Part shown: positions 46,195-58,222 of the stretch, piece by piece
Layout of the letters: every line of letters starts with the position of its first letter
Position numbering within the stretch: position 1 is the stretch's first letter
NCBI RefSeq assembly: GCF_932274485.2
Contig: NC_065881.2
Span: forward strand, 63,064,702 to 63,128,701
Direction: 5' to 3'
Source: Patella vulgata
Lineage: Eukaryota; Mollusca; Gastropoda; Patellidae
Length of the DNA: 64,000 nucleotides
The notes under the pieces: generated by a model
Told to the model about the DNA's origin: nothing
Databases searched by the model: none
The model's input: the letters and a program-made list of their open reading frames with translations, nothing else
Translations under genes and position numbers: made by a program

Positions 46195-46860
46195 AATGTA
46201 TTAAAGACACTGATCATAATTTGAGAGGATTTTGAATCCCCTACAAAATTATGAAAGTAATCTCTAAAACAATTATCAGTCCAAAAACTAGTTTAATTCG
46301 GTTCTGGTTCTGTATTTTACATCAATCGTCATTCTCTGTGAATATACAAACAAGCCAACACCATCTAGAAATGAAATGAAATGGGGTTAAACGTCCAACT
46401 GTTCTGCTCTGACTGGGCTAATGAAGACGGCCATACGGCATACAGTGTGTTATGAGGGAAAGTTTGCTCAGGCAGTGGCACCATGGCCTACTCTTATATC
46501 GAATTACAATTGCCAAGGGATCTTTTACCTGCAAACCAATGTATACATGGGGCCTTGGTTTTCCATCCCATCAGAACGACTAGACAGCTGTCAGACCCTC
46601 CTTCCTGCACTACTGACAAGGCGAAACCATGTCGGAAAATCCTGATAAACTTTCTCGGCCAATGCAGGGATCGAACATGCACAACATCTATAAAGTTAAA
46701 TCGTTTGATGGGTCTCTTTTTAATCCATTTGAATCCAAGCCGGGAGGTTATCTACCATTGATATTTTGGCTTAGATTTCTTAATTAAATGCCAGATAATC
46801 AATTTGAGTATATTTTAATGTGGATTAAGCAGTGTAAAATTAGATACTGTCTGAAAAATA
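46195..46860 (+). repeat. Dispersed repeat R, copy 3, split by a SINE
   Basis: This is the longest copy of R. Landmarks are AAAGACACTGATCATAATTT, TTTTGAATCCCC, GAATATACAAACAAGCC, then after the SINE TTTTTAATCC, TTGAATCCAAGC, TACCATTGATATTTTGG and AATCAATTTGAGTATATTTT. The SINE at 46368-46680 interrupts it. Confidence 0.7.
46368..46680 (-). mobile_element. SINE family I, head-truncated, 10-bp TSD (one mismatch)
   Basis: The minus-strand copy runs from within the B-box region (GTTCGATCCC) to the ATTTC tail and lacks the A-box part of the head. Duplications ACACCATCTA (46358-46367) and ACAACATCTA (46681-46690) flank it and lie within dispersed repeat R. Confidence 0.85.
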
Positions 46861-46948
46861 CAAATGAGACTATCAGCAGCTTTTACTGTAATTCTACACA
46901 AAATGTGAGGATGTTAGTAATCCACGAACATGCCAGAATACAGGTTAC

Positions 46949-47099
46949 GTTTAGAATTTAAAGTCAATCGAAGAAGAGTAGGCAGTAATGCCACTGTCCT
47001 TTGTAATATTTCCAATCAGAGCACATGGTATGCTGTATGCCCATCTTCATTATCTCAGTTGGTGCACAAAACTGGGATGATATCCCCATTTCATTTAAT
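46949..47099 (+). mobile_element. SINE family I, decayed 5'-truncated copy
   Basis: GAAGAGTAGGCAGTAATGCC, GTATGCCCATCTTCATTA and CCCCATTTCATTTAA-like words follow the order of the full SINE with many changes. It is an old copy. Confidence 0.6.
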
Positions 47100-48231
47100 T
47101 TTATTTGGGTTTTAGAACTCGTATTAAATTTCTAAATTATGAGTCGTAAATTTTGTACGCGTTTTGCAGAGAGATCTTTTCAATCATATTTCAATTGTTA
47201 AAGCTTTTAAATGCAATACAGGAAAAAAGTTGTAAGTATCAGTTTTTAAAACTTAGTGAGATTGTTTATTGGGGCATACATACGAACCATATAGTAAAAT
47301 AAATGTTTTGTTGCTGGCTTTAAGTAGATGTTAATGATATTACAAGAAGGAAAGTAAAACTGTGACGATGTTATTAAGTAGATGTTTGAGATTACTAAAA
47401 AAGAAGTAAAACTGTAGGTGGGAAGAATGTAGAGGGACAACTTATAGTAAAAGAGTGATAAATTATTGGGCCTTGACCTTAAATTCAACAGATTTGTCAG
47501 CTATAAATAGTAACAAATAAATCATACTCGGGAGACCTTAGAGAAACTCAGCAAATAAAAACACCCGTTTATCTACAGAGATAGATTATATATGTTAGAA
47601 ATAAAACAATAGAAGAAAGCCTTGAGGCCAGTTAGCTGTTGGCTTCTTCTACAACTGTCACGCTAAATGATAAAAGTTATACTTTGTAGGCAAGTTTGCT
47701 TTAAGGGAAGGATAAATATAGTCAGTTTTTTAAATAGCTCTTTCTATATTTGGATTTTTATCTAGTTGGATCTATTGTAGGCTGATATTTTAAGGACAGC
47801 TGTAAAAAAATTCTCATTAACCAATGAAAGACGTGCACTACTTTCACTGATAAATATCTTGATAAATTAATTTTTAAACATACACATAAAATAACACTTT
47901 ACTATTAAAAGGCCCATGAGGTGGTTTTTAAGAGTGTGCATATTCTATAATAAATGTAATATATTCTTCAATGAAAAGAATAAAGAAGGGTATTGCAATC
48001 TCTCTCCCAACATATGGATTTGTATCTCAGCTTGAGTTTGGGAGTTGTGTGCTGCAGATGATAATCTACACTATTAGCATTGTGATTTCACCCACATTTC
48101 ATTATCTTGGACTTATCAATAGCAAAGATTGAGGGTTTCAAGTGCAAAGAAATTAATTGCTAGTGTCCCAGAACATTGACTGACCAACATTCCTAATGGT
48201 TTTTGTATGTATGTCAGAGATTCAATCCTTG

Positions 48232-48330
48232 GTTTGTACAAAGAGTAGGATCTCCTGCCTTATCTTGTGGGTTTCCTCCTTCCAAAAACCCCAGCATGAA
48301 AGTAAATAATTGAAATTACCCACTTTCTTT
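48232..48330 (+). mobile_element. Decayed SINE family II fragment
   Basis: TACAAAGAGTAGGATCTCCTG and TTGTGGGTTTCCTCC resemble the ACAAGGAGTA...GTGGGTTTTCTCC portion of the family II SINE. It is short and diverged. Confidence 0.35.
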
Positions 48331-48404
48331 GAGTCAAGAAATCCTGTAGGGATTTTCGTGTATTCCCTCTTGTTAGTAGATAGGATAGACACAGATCTAT
48401 AGAC

Positions 48405-48686
48405 TATCTTTAAAGCCACTGGTTTTCATTTAGGGGATTTTGAATGCCTTGTAAACTCCAATATTGTTAAAGTTGAATCTCTAAAAAGAGTATCAGTCAA
48501 AAAATTGTCCAATTTTGTTCAATGTACAGAGAGATGATCAATTAAGAATTACTTCTTTTGCAAATGATATAAACAAGTTAATGTCATCTCTCAGTGTTTG
48601 GTAAAATTTGTACGTTTCAATCTAATTTATATAAAGCTGGGAGATTATCTACCATTGATATTTTGTGTTTGTATGTTAATGTTTTT
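48405..48686 (+). repeat. Dispersed repeat R, copy 4, joined to an element end
   Basis: TTTTGAATGCC, AAGTTGAATCTCTAAAAA, TATCTACCATTGATATTTTG mark R. The copy stops about 30 bp after the last landmark, directly at the T-run that begins the next pearl/HINE-like element. Confidence 0.6.
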
Positions 48687-49905
48687 ATACGCCCACATTT
48701 TCATGTGGACGTATATTGTTGGCGCCCCTGTCCGTCCATCCACAATTTGTTTGTGGACACTCTACAGGTCACAATTTTTATTCGATTTTGACGAAACTTA
48801 AAATATAGGTCTATCTCTCAAAGATCTTGGTTCCTTTCGATATTGGCATATATGGATCGTAACTTCCTGAATTATCCCTGATTGTATGAAAAATTGCGTT
48901 TTTAGCTTGTGGTCCCTCTAGAGGTCACAATTATTATCGGATTTAAAAAAAACATTTGAATATATCACCGTTATACTGTAATTTCAGGAAAGTCAGACCA
49001 AAACGTTTGAATATATCACCGTTATACTGTAATTTCAGAAAAGTCAGACCAAAACTGTCGGACAAAATGTTTGCCCCTCGTAAGCAAATAGTGTAAAAAT
49101 ATGGTATATCTAGGTTGTGGATCCTCTAGAGGTCATAATTTTGATTTGATTTTGATGAAACTTGAAATACATGTTTATAACCCAAAGATCTTGGTGCCTT
49201 TCAAAATTCGCGCATATCGGATTGTAACTTCCTGATTGTACAAAAAATCACGTTTTTTGCTTGTGGTCACTTTAGAGGTAACTATTTTTATCCGATTAAA
49301 AAAAAACGTTTGAATATTTCACCATTACACCCTAATGACGGCTGAGTTCGAATTTCCTGAAAATCGGACCAAAATTGCCAGACAAAATGGCCGCCCCTCG
49401 TACACAAATAGTGTACATATGTTATATCAAGTTTGTAGACCCTCTAGAGGCCACAATTTTGATCCGATTTTGATAAAACTTGAAATACATGTTTATAACC
49501 CAAAGATCTTGTTTCCTTTTAATATTCGCTCATACCAGATCGTAACTTCCTGAATTAGGGTCCCTCGATTGTATGAAAAATCATGTTTTTAGCTTGTGGT
49601 CCCCCTAGAGGTCAATTTTTAACCGATTTAAAAAAACGTTTGAACATATTTCACCGTTACACCATAATTTTAAAAAAACGTTTAAACATATTTCACCGTT
49701 ACACCATAATCTTTATCCGATTTTAAAAAAAACATTTGAATATATCACCATACACCCTAATAATGGTTGAGGTTGAATTTCGTGAAAATAGGACCAAAAC
49801 TGCTGGACAAAATGGCCGCCCGTCGTACGCAAATAGTGTAAATATATGGTATATCAAGGTTGTGGACCCTCTAAAAATCATAATTTTGATCTGATTTTGA
49901 TGAAG
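48687..49905 (+). mobile_element. pearl/HINE-like element, core type 2, right end missing
   Basis: The left end ATACGCCCACATTTT is at 48687, with the CCACATTTTCATGTGG hairpin and GTCC microsatellite. At least seven half-units of core type 2 follow. Two internal local duplications are visible, about 51 bp at 48950-49055 and about 46 bp at 49630-49725. Type 2 sequence breaks off near 49905 and no right end is found before the hAT MITE at 50007. Confidence 0.8.
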
Positions 49906-50006
49906 CGGCTAAAAAATGAGATATTGTCCCAAAAATGCATATGATCATCAGCGTCTTCAGTGATCACTAGGGAGTTAAAATTCTGTTACTTTGATGGATT
50001 ACACGT

Positions 50007-51225
50007 CAGGGCTCAAAATTCTCGAAAGCCACTGCTGTCGTACTCGTAAACATGGTAATGGCCGTCGATGTCGTAAATTTTGGAAAAAAAATCAATAAAA
50101 ATATGACAACTATTGGTCGTAGAAATACCTTAAATTGCCGTCGATAGCACTCATATATCGGAAGCCAAATACATATTGTGCGAGATGCATTTTTTACGTA
50201 AAACTTGGCTAGCTCAATACCTCCCACAATAATTGTCTTTTAAAGCATGACTATTCGGGTTCTGTTTCTACGATTAACGTCACTAAAATAGAACAAATTA
50301 TCAAATCAGAAATTGTATGATTGGTAACCCAAAGTAGAGATCTCTTGAGACGCGAGAAATTACAAGATGGAAACGTGAAAATTTTGACAAGCACGAATGT
50401 CAGAGAAAAGATTGTATTTTGATGGCATTTTCTAGGGTTTATGCTTATATTTTGAATGGAGGCTATGTTTTAAAATAAAGAAATACACAAGCTAAATATA
50501 TTTTGAAAAGTCGGCAAATATTTCGATTGGAATATAGTGTAAGTGGTTTTGTTATCTATAGACGATAGCGCGCGAGAAGCACTATATTTAGCAGACGATG
50601 TCACTGGGCATCGTGGAGAGACGGTTTGGAAGTTTGGAATTTTAATTTGTGTTTTACCTTCATTCATGGGCTATGTCAAGCGGAGAAGGCCTATAAGATG
50701 GAAACTGGACTTCTGCGTGAAAAGAGTATCGACATGGATTGCTCATCGACTTTGTGTATATCGTCACACGTGGAGGAAGAGAATGGAGTTGTCAAGTAGA
50801 CCATATGTGTGCAGAATCCCTGAATAGCTAGCACAATTAGCTGACGTTTTAGGGCGAGTGTCATTAAAAAATCGAATGTTGTATTGTATGTCATGAAATC
50901 ACAATGTCATTTGAGGGCACTTGCAGGCAAAAACTCATGCTTTTTGTCTCTTTATAACGTGCAGAATAAAATGAATGAATGGGCCCCCCTTCTTTTCTAA
51001 GACTGTCAGTAAACAACAATTCACAAAATATTTTTTTATTGATTTGAACTAAGCGCTGATTCAACTGCATGGAATGTCAACTGCATGGCTTCATTGCATT
51101 ATTGAAGTTTATTTAAGTTTTCAACAGATTTTAAAAAATGGCCTACAATATTCTCAAAATTGTAGAAATGGCTTTGATGTTGAATAAAATGGCCTTAGAT
51201 ACAGATCAGCGAATTTTGAGCCCTG
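50007..51225. mobile_element. hAT-like non-autonomous element, 1.2 kb, 15-bp TIRs
   Basis: The left end CAGGGCTCAAAATTC and the right end GAATTTTGAGCCCTG are perfect 15-bp inverted repeats. Ends starting CAGGG fit the hAT superfamily. The flanks, ACACGT before and CACATGTA after, show no clean 8-bp duplication; ACACGT and ACATGT agree at five of six with a one-base offset. A 94-codon frame inside (50543-50827) shows no transposase motif and is probably fortuitous. Confidence 0.8.
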
Positions 51226-52482
51226 CACATGTAATCATTGTGTTAATCTTGAAATAACCAAATAATTCACATGGAAAATTCCATTCAATTTTTCGCAATA
51301 ATAAAATCCACTTTAATCTATTTGTATTGGTTGAGTGATGTTATTGACAAATATTAATCAGACAACAATTATGGGTGTGGTCCATTAAGGCACACAATAC
51401 TGATAGTTTATCAGTTTACATTAGATACAAATAATATCAATTAAATTAACAATCAAACTACTAGACTAGTAGTCCTATCTGTAGAGAATTCTCATCCAAT
51501 AGTTAGACTCAACTGTAGCCATGGAAACATCTTTACCAAAACATTTGATCTATGGATAGGAAATTAAAAATGAATATCAGCAAATATTCTTAGAATTTGC
51601 TGGAAGCTTCAAGTTGAATCTAGCTAACTTTGACCTAACAAGAATATCTTCAGGCAGATAGGTGTGGTGTGAATTTGTGTTTCAATAAATATTAAAGATA
51701 CATTGTCCCGAAAGTATTTATCCGAAAGTATTTATCCGGTGGTTATTTCCAATAAAAGTATGGCAAATTTGGTATATATGGAAAGTATAGACACTCAATC
51801 TTTCTAGAAAAATGCTGGATTACCTGACAAACACCCATGGGGCATGCACTGGGCACATTGCGGGGTGTCAATGTACAAAAGACTACAATTAAATGGTGGA
51901 AAAGAAGTTGACAGAAAATAATTAAGAATTTCATTAGGCCTCAATATGTATTGTATATGGAATGGACAGTAAGTAATGAAAAATACATTCTGAAAAATGG
52001 ACCCTCCCACAATGAAGGAAGGTGACAGCCATGGTGTCTAACAACAGTTGATTTATAGCTATAGGAATCTCCCTGCGAGTACAAAGTTTTAAGAGGGATT
52101 TGAAGCAAATTTTTGATACATTAATTAGTTTGAATATGTTTTTAGTTCAAATATATCATCAAATCACACAGTTTCTACGCCGGAAAGTAACCTTAAAAAT
52201 CATAATTTTAAAATGACTAGACTCCTTTGATTTAAAATTATTGATTGCATTAATACATGTAATGTTGTTAGTCATTCTTATTGTTATGTTATGATGATAT
52301 AACATACCAGTAATATTAAAGGCCTGATGATATTGTGGTGGAACTGAAAGTACTAGCAGCTTAATACTATGTTTCTTTCCTCAACATTTATACATATTAT
52401 ATAATATATACGGTCAATAAGTAGTTTTATGTTAGGTTTCATCTGTTACTAATGAATATAAAATTTATATCACTTTATATTT

Positions 52483-52849
52483 GGGGGGATCACGTGGCTA
52501 AGTGGGTTAGACGCTGGCTCGCTAGCCTGGAGGTCGGGTGTTCGATCCCTGCATTGGCCGAGAAAGTTCATCCAAATTTTCCGTCGTGGTTTCCCCTTGT
52601 CAGTGATGCAGGACGGAGGGCCTGACAAGGACAGCTGTCTAGTCATTCGGGTGAGACGAAAAACCGAGGTCCCGTGTATACATTGGAATGCACGTAAAAG
52701 ATCCCTTGACAGTTGGAATTCGATATAAGAGTAGGCGATAGTGCCGCTGCCCGGGCAAAATTTCCCTCATAGCACACTGTATGGCGTATGCCCGTCTTCA
52801 TTAGCCCAGGTTTGGAGCAGGACAGTAGGATGTTAAACCCCATTTCATT
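52483..52849 (+). mobile_element. SINE family I, full length, 13-bp perfect TSD
   Basis: This is the best copy in the window. The tRNA-like head has A box TGGCTAAGTGGG (52494-52505) and B box GTGTTCGATCCC. The body includes GGGCAAAATTTCCCTCATAG and CCCGTCTTCATTAGCCCAGG. The tail is CCCCATTTCATT. Perfect 13-bp duplications TCACTTTATATTT flank it at 52470-52482 and 52850-52862. It has no coding capacity; a Pol III promoter would drive it and a LINE would mobilise it. The perfect duplication suggests a fairly recent insertion. Confidence 0.95.
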
Positions 52850-53339
52850 TCACTTTATATTTAGCTGCCACATGCTATTTATAGTAACACTCTGACTCAA
52901 CATTATAAAGTGGACTATAAATAGATTGATGAAGACAACAGGTCAATGCATCTGACTTATGTACATGTATGTAGTTTGTTTGAGGTCAATAGCAGTGTTT
53001 ATAGCTATAATTATTGAGGTATGCAGACTGCTTGATGATTATATCCTTGTTACTGAGTGAAAGCTTTTACTATAAATTCACAATGTTCTGTATTTTGATC
53101 ATAACTATTTTTTGTTATAATGTTCGAACAATAAAGAAGAAGTGTCCCCCACTTCCAGCAAAAGTAGAAAACAACTAGAACTGCGATGCAGTAATGACGG
53201 GTTTCACAGATGCCATGTTACCTTTGAACTGACGTCACTTACCGTACCAATGGAAACGTTAAACAGATTTCCACATAAGCATTGGACAGTGGACACGTAT
53301 TATAAAATGGATGCAGAATTAGACAAAAAATCCAGCATT

Positions 53340-54030
53340 TATACAATAAAGACTTGTCACAATGACATCACTTCCGTTATCAACAAAATATTTAAATTGG
53401 ATTACAGAAATAACCACTTCGATTCTCCTTTGCAGACAGAAAATTGATTAAAATTTGAACAGAATTAACCCTTACCAAGCCTTATTAATGTGCGAAAATT
53501 TTAAAAAAAAGTGATCCAGTCAAAATTGGTTATTTCTAGACAAGGGAAGATGTTAGAAACACATTTTTGATACCTACATGATTATATTGATTCATTCTAT
53601 TTGTCCAGTGAAATCAATTATCATAATTTTATACGAATAATGAATATTGCTCACTTCAACAAAAAAACCCACTTTTTTTCTGGGCTAAAAATACCGGTTT
53701 TTTTTCCAAATAACATTACTTCCGTTGATAATGAAAATGTTTAATTAGCTTTATGAAATAATAAATGGCATTGGGCATCACATGGTAAAAATTTTATTAC
53801 AATTGAATACTAATTGATACGTTTATGAACCAAAAACTTTGAAAAATAGTGACTTGTAGAAAATCGTCTAATTCTCTGCAACTGAACAAGTTAGAAAAGT
53901 TGAAAAAAATATTGATTTTACAGGTTAAAAACAGTTTTTGACAAAATGGCATCACTTCCGTTGAAAATGTTAAATTGGTTTGACCTAATCAAAAGGGACA
54001 TTAGGCATCAAATGGTGTCACTTGGAATGC
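53340..54030. repeat. Diverged repeat with CACTTCCGTT words
   Basis: (C/T)ACTTCCGTT recurs at about 53367, 53727 and 53953 with similar following sequence (GAAAATGTT, then TGGCATTGGGCATC or a variant). It looks like another old tandem core leading directly into type 2 core sequence at about 54030. Confidence 0.45.
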
Positions 54031-54681
54031 ATGTTGTCACAAAGATCTTGGTTCCATTCAATCGGATTGTAACTTCCTGAATTATGGCTCCTGATTGTAC
54101 AAAAAATCACGCTTTTAGCTTGTGGTCCCTCTAGAGGTCACAATTTTTATCCAATTTAAAAAACGTTTTAGTATATCACCGTTACACCCTAATGATGGTT
54201 GAGTACGAATTTCGTGAAAATCGGACCAAAACTTCAGACAAAATGATATACATCTGGTATATCAAGGTTGTGGACCTCTTAGAGGTCATAATTTTGATCC
54301 GATTTTGATGAACCTTGAAATGTATGTTTATAACCCAAAGATCTTTGTGCCTGTTGATATTTGCGCATATCGAATCTTAATTTCCGAAGTTATGGCCCTT
54401 GATTGTACGAAAAAGCACGTCTTGATGTCACAATTTTTATCCAATTTAAAAAGAAAAAACGTGTGAATATAAATCACAGTTATACACGAATGATGGTTGA
54501 GTTCAAATTTCGTGAAAATCGGACAAAAACTGACGAACATAATGGCCGCCCCTTGCAAATAGTGTAAAAATATGGGATATCAAGGTTGTGGACCCTCTAG
54601 AGAGCACAGTTTTTATCTGATTTTAAGCTTGTTTTGTTTTTAGCTTGTTCTCTATCCATCTTTTGCAAAATGTGGGCGTAG
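54030..54681 (+). mobile_element. pearl/HINE-like element, core type 2, left end missing
   Basis: Type 2 half-units run from about 54030 to the right end AAAATGTGGGCGTA near 54667-54681. The mini-hairpin region TGCCTGGCA follows directly. It is then followed by the right-end segment typical of core type 1 elements (54700-54890), so two right ends stand in series. Confidence 0.75.
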
Positions 54682-54699
54682 CCTGCCTGGCAGCTGCTA

Positions 54700-54895
54700 G
54701 TTTCAGTTTGTAGTTGTAGAACCTTGTGAACCCTCAAACGACAAAAATTATAATCTGATCTGTATGAAATTGTCTTGTGAATGCCCCTACTTTCCTACAA
54801 AAAAATAAATATGCGTCAACCCTTGTCGACCGCTCGGACAATTTAAGTGTTGTGGGCATATGTTTCGTTGCCTGGCAACCTATCTTTCACCTTTA
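54700..54895 (+). mobile_element. Right-end segment of a core type 1 element
   Basis: AACCTTGTGAACCCTCAAAC, CCTTGTCGACCGCTCGGAC, TTGTGGGCATAT and TTGCCTGGCAACC match 60470-60643 closely. No type 1 core precedes it here. Confidence 0.75.
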
Positions 54896-54905
54896 AATCG
54901 AAATG

Positions 54906-54999
54906 GAGCATTCTTCTTTATATGTCAGATTTGTTTCGACTCATCAAAATTGGAGCATTCTTCTTTATATGTCAGATTTGTTTCGACTCATCAAAATTG
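54906..54999. repeat. Exact two-copy 47-bp tandem duplication
   Basis: Two identical 47-bp units start GAGCATTCTTCTTTATATG at 54906 and 54953. Exact identity suggests a recent slippage or repair event. Confidence 0.9.
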
Positions 55000-55329
55000 G
55001 AGTTTTTAGCAAAATTGTGTAACATGTGGTGCCTTTAGAAAACTTTAGCGGTTTTAAAAAAAAATTGAGAATTTGCACCATGGAGCATATGAACTTTGTT
55101 TTGTACAAATTGGGCAAACTGAATTAGCCAATAGCTGCCAAGAAAAATTATTGAGACAAAACATGTTCACATTTTTGCTCAAATCAGACATTTCGGACAT
55201 TTCGCATTGTTGCAGAACGTTCAAAATAGGTTTATACTGTAACTCACACCCACTTTTCTATCGTAATGATGCGACAATCAGTTGCTGAGATATAAGCAAA
55301 GTGGAAAAAGAAAAATAATAATAAGAATA

Positions 55330-55442
55330 ATAATCTGAACAAAAACAATAGTGTTTCACACAAGCTACGCAGTGTGAAACCCTAATGATAATCCGAACAA
55401 AACCAATAGTGTTTCACACAAGCTACACAGTGTGAAATCCTA
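55330..55442. repeat. Two copies of a motif with GTGTTTCACAC...GTGTGAAAC inverted arms
   Basis: Two adjacent copies of about 60 bp carry GTGTTTCACACAAGCTAC followed by GCAGTGTGAAA or ACAGTGTGAAA. Each forms a short hairpin. The same motif, inverted, occurs at 63937-63985 at the window's end, next to another element start. Confidence 0.8.
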
Positions 55443-55587
55443 ATTAAAGCATTAAAAATCTGTGATCAATTTTGTATTATATCCCAAGTCTGTATTATCA
55501 TTGACATAATTTGTGAAAGATACTACAAAGACCTGTATAAACAATGAAGCTGGTTATTATTAAAACCAGTTTGCCCTTTTGTAATGT

Positions 55588-55830
55588 TGGTGTTTGGTGG
55601 CCAAATGGTTAATGCGTGGGCATTGAATCAGAAAGTCTGTAATTGAGTCAAGTGGTGTGGTTTTGATTCCCCGCTTTTACGTGACAAGGAGTACCGGTAG
55701 GTTTGTCTGTCCAACCTGGTGGGTTTTCTCTGGGTCCTCTGTTTCAGCCCACTGCTAAAGACCCCCTACTACGTGCAATCGAATTATTGAATAAAATTAT
55801 GTCAGTGATGAAATGACCTTTCTCGTTTTG
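55588..55830 (+). mobile_element. SINE family II, decayed, plus strand
   Basis: The head (GGTGGCCAAATGGTTAATGC, GTGGTTTTGATTCCCC) and body (GTGACAAGGAGTAC, GTGGGTTTTCTCTGGGTCC, TGAAATGACC) follow the family II order with many changes. The (CT)n tail is reduced to CTCGTTTTGTCTC. Confidence 0.65.
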
Positions 55831-56019
55831 TCTCTTGTTATGCGAAACCTGCCAGATTTGTAAAACAAAATGAGGTGGAATATTATGGTACATATTTTCA
55901 ATCTATTCAGTGATTGTGGTAGAGCATGGCATAACCTAGTATACACTGGAAATGCTCATATACGAGATAATGCAGTAATATATAACTTAGTTAACAATAT
56001 TTCAGAATATGCAACAGTT

Positions 56020-56375
56020 ACAAACTTTCAGACCATACAAAGTAAGAAACAGTCTTTAACAACAAGTATATTGGATTGTTCCACAGACTGTTAAAATCAA
56101 TGAATCCTAACAAAAGTTATTGTCAGCCAAATTTTACATTACTTAAAAGTCAGATAAACAATAACTCATTTCTGTGTATGGACATTGAGACCAAGAACAA
56201 ACTTTCAGCCCATACAAAGTAAGAAGCAGTCTTTAACAACAAGTATATTGGGTTGTTCCACAGATTGTTAAAATCAATGAATCCTAACAAGTTATTGTCA
56301 ACCAAATTTTACATTAGTTACTAGTTAGATAAAAATTAACTCATTTCTGTGTATGGACATTGAGACCAAGATGGT
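56020..56375. repeat. Two-copy tandem duplication, about 177-bp unit
   Basis: Units starting with CAAACTTTCAG at 56021 and 56198 share TTTAACAACAAGTATATTGG, AATCAATGAATCCTAACAA and GTGTATGGACATTGAGACC, at roughly 93% identity by eye. No relation to the pearl/HINE-like cores was seen. Confidence 0.85.
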
Positions 56376-56587
56376 GCCTGATTAACGTTTTTTCCTATTA
56401 ACCATCTAAATGAATATCTTAATACTTTCAACCCATTTTGATATGCCAACTATAGATTTAACATCAGCAAAAACTAGAAACCAATAGGTAGTAGCATCAG
56501 GAAAAGTTAGAAACCAATCAAATTTTTATTGTTTCTGATAATTATTTAATGGGCTGTTTTTGATATCTTGTTAATGCTCGTATTACC

Positions 56588-56680
56588 TAAAAAAGAATAG
56601 ATATGTCATATCTGACAATCCTCATAGATTGCTCAAGTGACTTGCTGTGGGAGTGTATTTTGTTGCCTGGCATTCCAACT
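56588..56680 (+). mobile_element. Solo right end of a pearl/HINE-like element, diverged
   Basis: AAAGAATAGATATGTC, TTGCTGTGGGAGTGTAT and TTGCCTGGCA are the landmarks of the right ends at 60540-60643. No core or left end is present. Confidence 0.55.
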
Positions 56681-57354
56681 TTAGTTAAATTTAAATAAAA
56701 AAAATGTTTATAAACTGTCATCTGTACATGTAGTTTGCGTTCAAAGTCAGTCATTTCATGTAGAATTTGGGTTAAGATTATTATTGTCTGTACACAAAAA
56801 AGGTAAACTGATAAGTGGTGTCAAATGTTATCGAAAGAGTAAGCATACTCAACATTGTACACTACTTCAGTGACTATTGGCATGAAGCAGTAATATTAAA
56901 TCAATATTACTATGTTCCATAACCTATTCAATAGCATGAGTTAATAAAATTTATTAGAATTGCAAGAATGATCTTATTGGAAACTTAAAATGACACATTA
57001 TGTTACACATAAGTATATACATAAACAAAGTGTAATATAAAAAATTTTAATGTTAATTTCTAGTTATGGAATCAGTTAGGTTCAGTCTTCCTGGTCTAAA
57101 AATATCTTTCTTTACTATAACAGTGAAACAGACTACCTGGCAACCTCATTACAAAAGTACAGCTATATCAATATAAAATGTCATAGCTATGTCTAAATCA
57201 GATTACAATGTATCTCTGTAATACCTCATAAATAAAGACACTTAAGTATGAATGAGATGTTTATCTACCTGATAGAAAAGCAAAATAGGTAGAGCACTGA
57301 ATATCCCATCGTGGTTCCATTGATAAGTTCTGGTCACTGGTACAGTGTATTTGG

Positions 57355-58222
57355 GGTGAGGCCACAATTTTGGTCCGATTTTGATGAAACTTAAAATTTA
57401 TGTTTATAGCATAAAGGTTGTGGGCCCGCTAGAAGTTTAAATATATCACCGTTACACATCAATAAAGGTTGAATTCGAATTTCGTGAAAATCCGGCCGAA
57501 ACTGCAGGACAAAATGGCCGCTCCTTGTACGCAAATATTTTGAAAGTATGTACATGTAATACCAAGGTTGTGGATGCTTTAGAAGTTACAATTTTTATCT
57601 GATTTTGATGAAACTTGAAATATATGTTTATAATCCAAAGATCTTGGTTTCTTTCGATATTTGCGCATATTGGACCGTAACTTTTTGAATTATGGCCCCT
57701 GATTGTATGCAAAATCACGTTTTTAGCTTGTGGACTCTAGAGGTCACAATTTTTATCTGAAATTAAAAAACGTTTAAATGTAAGGCTAATACACCCTAAT
57801 GATGGTTGAATACAAATTATGACCCCTGATTGTTTGAAAAATCACAGTTTAGCTTGTGGACCGGCTAGAAGTCACAATTTGTATTCAATTTTAAAAAAGT
57901 TTAAATGTATCACCGATACACATCAATGAAGGTTGAATTCGAATTTTGTGAAAATCCAGCCGAAACTTCCTGACAAAATGGCCGCTCCTTGTATGCAAAT
58001 TGTAATACGAAGGTTGTGGACTCTCTAGAGGTCACAATTTTTGTCCGATTTTGATGAAACTTAAAATATACCTTAATATCCCAAAGATCTCATTCCCCGT
58101 TGATATTCGCGCATTTCAGACCATAACTTTTTGGATTACGGCCCCTGATTGTATGAAAAATCACATATTATTTTTTTTTTAAAGCTTGTTCTCTATCCAT
58201 CTCTTGCAAAATGTGGGCGTAT
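57355..58222 (+). mobile_element. pearl/HINE-like element, core type 2, left end missing
   Basis: About six half-units of type 2 end at AAAATGTGGGCGTAT (58208-58222), followed by TGCCTGGCAA. The left side starts abruptly within a unit near 57355. The segment AGCTTGTTCTCTATCC just before the right end is shared with the other type 2 copies. Confidence 0.8.

Noticed and set aside
50543-50827. A 94-codon frame inside the CAGGGCTC element
   Set aside because: It has no transposase motif and lies in a non-autonomous element, so it is most likely fortuitous.
52483-52560. A possible functional tRNA gene at the SINE head
   Set aside because: The A and B boxes are present, but the sequence continues into the SINE body, is flanked by a retrotransposition duplication and lacks a foldable acceptor stem.
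53142-53447. A 101-codon open frame in intron 5
   Set aside because: No domain or family was recognised, and its 3' part overlaps a diverged repeat with recurring CACTTCCGTT words. It lies inside an intron without splice-site support. It could be reconsidered if transcript evidence appeared.
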